Shown: in pieces, positions 4,618 to 6,420 of the stretch
Numbering within the stretch: position 1 is the first letter of the stretch
How the letters are laid out: every line of letters starts with the position of its first letter
NCBI GenBank assembly: GCA_022573485.1
Contig: JACZTW010000227.1
Coordinates: 1 to 6,420, forward strand
Origin: Planctomycetota bacterium
GTDB taxonomy: Bacteria; Planctomycetota; Phycisphaerae; UBA1845; CAIVHJ01
DNA: 6,420 nt
Direction of reading: 5' to 3'
The notes under the pieces: model-generated
Databases searched by the model: none
Seen by the model: the letters and a program-made list of their open reading frames with translations, nothing else
Told to the model about the DNA's origin: nothing
Translations under genes and position numbers: made by a program

Positions 4618-6420
4618 TTACAATTGACATTCATCCACATCGAGCGGCGTCATCTTCGCATATTCGAGGAACAGCGTCTTCTCGCCGCACGACGTGAACT
4701 GCACGCCGGCGCGTGTGAATTCGCCGCTCGACTGCTTCCACAGTAACCGACCCAGGCCGAACTGTGGGTGACGCAAGTACATGCCGGTCTTCCACTCGCG
4801 GTAGTCGCCCCGACTCCGGCGCTGAAAGTCGTCTTTGTCACGGAACGATTCTTCTTCTTGCTGCAAATCCCACTCGATTTCCTCGCCGGGCAGTTCTGCC
4901 AGGAATTGGGAAGCCGTCGTACGCGTATTCATCCCCCGAATCGTGCGCCATTGTGCATAGCTGAGTGTGAGCTGCTCTTTGGCGCGAGTCATGCCCACGA
5001 AGCACAGGCGACGCTCTTCTTCCAATTGTGCGGGCTCATCCTTGTAACCGGCGTGCGGCAGCAGACCGTCCTCGACGGCGATGATGTAGACCTTGGGGAA
5101 TTCGAGACCTTTGGCGGCGTGGAGCGTCATGAGCGTGACCTTGGACGTCGCGTCGTCACTGACGCCGTCGATATCGCTGATCAACGCGGCATGCTCCAGC
5201 CAGTCGAGGAGCGTGGCGTCCGGATGTTCCGCCTGAAACTGCGCCGCGGCATTCTGCAATTCGTCCAAGTTGGCACGCGGGGCGTCGTCGAGCCCGGTTT
5301 CCTGTTGATACATCGCCCGCAATCCCGACCGACTCATCACTGTTTCCAAGGCCTGCAGCGCCGGCAGGTCCACGACCTTGTGCAACGGTTGCATCAGCTC
5401 CGCAAAGGCCCTCACCTTGGAAGCCGATCGCCCGAGGAATCCGAGGTCCACGTCGCCCGCCAGAAGTTCGAATAGCCGGCAGCCTTTCTTTTCGGCATGA
5501 GCCCTCAGTCGTTGTACCGTCGTGGCCCCGATGCCCCGCGTCGGGGTGTTGATGATCCGCAAGAACGAGACATCGTCCGCCGGATTCACCAGCACGCGCA
5601 GATAGGCCAGCACATCCTTGATTTCTTTTCGGTTGTAGAACTCGACACTGCGGGCCACTTGATAGGCAATCCCGCCGCGCAGCAGGGCCTCTTCGATCGC
5701 CCGGCTCATGGCGTTGATCCGATAAAATACGGCCACGTCGTTGGAATCGGTACCTTCGCGCAGGCGGAGCGCCAAATCCTCGATGATCCAGCGTGATTCG
5801 TCCGATCCGTCTTCGCATTCCACCACTCGAACCGGAACGCCGTCGGTATGCTCGGTCCAGAGCGATTTTTCCTTGCGAAACGCATTGGCGGCGATCAATC
5901 TGTCGGCCGCAGAGAGAATTCGTTTGGTCGATCGGTAGTTCTGCTCCAATCGAACGATCTTGGCACCTGGGTGATCCCGCTCGAACGCGAGGATGTTTTC
6001 GATGTCGGCACCGCGCCAGCCGTAAATGGATTGATCCGGATCACCGGTGGCACAGAGGTTTCCGTGCCGCGCGGTGAGCTGCCCGGCGATGGCGTATTGG
6101 GCGGCGTTGGTGTCCTGGTACTCGTCGACCAGGACATATCGAAAGCGATCTTGCAGTTGCTCGCACAGTTCCTTGTCCTGTTTGAGCAGTCGCGCGACCC
6201 GCATCAGCAAGTCATCGAAGTCGAGAGCTTCCATGTCTGCCATTTGCCGTTCGTAGACCGAATAAATCCTGGCGAAGGTCTTCTGTCGCCAGTCGGTCTC
6301 GAATTCGGCCATCTCGGCAGCGGTTTGAAGGTTGTTCTTCGCGCGGCTGATCGCGTACTCCACCGCGGACGGCGAGAAGTTGTCCGTCGAGAGGCCTGCG
6401 GCCTCAATGGCCGCCTTGAG
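4618..6420 (-). CDS. pcrA: ATP-dependent DNA helicase of the PcrA/UvrD family, N-terminus outside window
   Basis: This superfamily 1A 3'-to-5' DNA helicase acts in nucleotide-excision and mismatch repair and clears replication obstacles. The frame is open to the right edge, so 600 C-terminal residues are seen; a GTG at 6363 is an internal Val, because LKAAIEAAGLS reads on upstream of it. The Walker A loop and motif Ia are missing with the N-terminus. Present are motif II VLVDEYQDTN (96-105), motif III GDPDQSIYGWRGAD (126-139), motif IV RLEQNYRS (157-164), motif V TLMTLHAAKGLEF (429-441) and motif VI RRLCFVGMTRAK (470-481) with the arginine finger. The last ~55 residues (from GMYLRHPQFGLG near 546) resemble the Tudor-like C-terminal domain of PcrA/UvrD, used for RNA polymerase contact in that family. 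This domain, the full 2B region and the motif set favour PcrA/UvrD over Rep. The TAA stop is 36 bases before pgi. Confidence 0.95.
   Translation of the reverse strand, partial: LKAAIEAAGLSTDNFSPSAVEYAISRAKNNLQTAAEMAEFETDWRQKTFARIYSVYERQMADMEALDFDDLLMRVARLLKQDKELCEQLQDRFRYVLVDEYQDTNAAQYAIAGQLTARHGNLCATGDPDQSIYGWRGADIENILAFERDHPGAKIVRLEQNYRSTKRILSAADRLIAANAFRKEKSLWTEHTDGVPVRVVECEDGSDESRWIIEDLALRLREGTDSNDVAVFYRINAMSRAIEEALLRGGIAYQVARSVEFYNRKEIKDVLAYLRVLVNPADDVSFLRIINTPTRGIGATTVQRLRAHAEKKGCRLFELLAGDVDLGFLGRSASKVRAFAELMQPLHKVVDLPALQALETVMSRSGLRAMYQQETGLDDAPRANLDELQNAAAQFQAEHPDATLLDWLEHAALISDIDGVSDDATSKVTLMTLHAAKGLEFPKVYIIAVEDGLLPHAGYKDEPAQLEEERRLCFVGMTRAKEQLTLSYAQWRTIRGMNTRTTASQFLAELPGEEIEWDLQQEEESFRDKDDFQRRSRGDYREWKTGMYLRHPQFGLGRLLWKQSSGEFTRAGVQFTSCGEKTLFLEYAKMTPLDVDECQL

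Noticed and set aside
3154..4746. Very long open frame (530 codons) on the + strand opposite pgi
   Set aside because: It lies antisense to a clearly conserved pgi gene, its translation is low-complexity, rich in Arg, Gln, His and Ala with no recognisable motif, and it is typical of the open antisense frame that GC-rich codon use produces.
4768..5475. 235-codon open frame on the + strand opposite the helicase
   Set aside because: It mirrors the helicase coding sequence, which has intact motifs V and VI on the - strand; there is no independent evidence for a gene.
6361..6363. GTG as a possible start of the helicase
   Set aside because: The frame continues upstream to the window edge with residues matching the helicase family, and starting here would lack the ATP-binding Walker A motif.
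6391..6405. Inverted repeat GAGGCC-TGC-GGCCTC near the right edge
   Set aside because: It lies inside the helicase coding sequence and is explained by GC-rich codons for Glu-Ala-Ala-Gly-Leu.

Overview
The window is about 6.4 kb of GC-rich bacterial chromosome, densely coding and mostly housekeeping. The best guess for the source is a planctomycete or a close relative. This rests on the TatC protein, which has a long proline-rich insertion in a periplasmic loop, on weak or absent Shine-Dalgarno sequences at several starts, on short intergenic palindromes, and on the mix of genes. The taxonomic call is inference from protein style, not from a marker gene.

Layout. At the left edge, on the + strand, is the 3' part of a response-regulator gene (3-383): the second half of a receiver domain plus a helical tail. 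It converges, with only 7 bases between stop codons, on a run of five genes all on the - strand. In transcription order these are a PcrA/UvrD-type DNA helicase (entering from the right edge, 6420-4618), glucose-6-phosphate isomerase (4581-3178), mannose-1-phosphate guanylyltransferase (3041-1983), the RuvX/YqgF pre-16S rRNA nuclease (1948-1514) and TatC (1395-391). The gaps are 36, 136, 34 and 118 bases. The helicase/pgi pair and the manC/yqgF pair are therefore close enough to be co-transcribed, while the two larger gaps may carry their own signals. I could not find a convincing promoter in any gap.

How the genes relate. Pgi interconverts glucose-6-P and fructose-6-P. Fructose-6-P is the entry point to mannose-6-P, mannose-1-P and, through the guanylyltransferase, GDP-mannose for glycans. 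The phosphomannose isomerase and phosphomannomutase that complete this route are not in the window. PcrA (DNA repair/replication), YqgF (rRNA maturation) and TatC (folded-protein export) are functionally separate, so the cluster looks like co-oriented housekeeping genes rather than a single pathway.

The intergenic spaces hold most of the unexplained structure: a hairpin spanning both stop codons of the convergent pair, an 18-bp perfect-arm palindrome before tatC, an inverted repeat before manC whose arm recurs as a 17-bp exact match inside the manC coding sequence, an 18-bp near-perfect dyad in the same gap, and four degenerate 7-bp tandem units between the helicase and pgi. I saw no tRNA, rRNA, CRISPR array, transposase or clear horizontally acquired island, and no previously undescribed multi-gene system. 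No gene-free stretch exceeds 136 bases.
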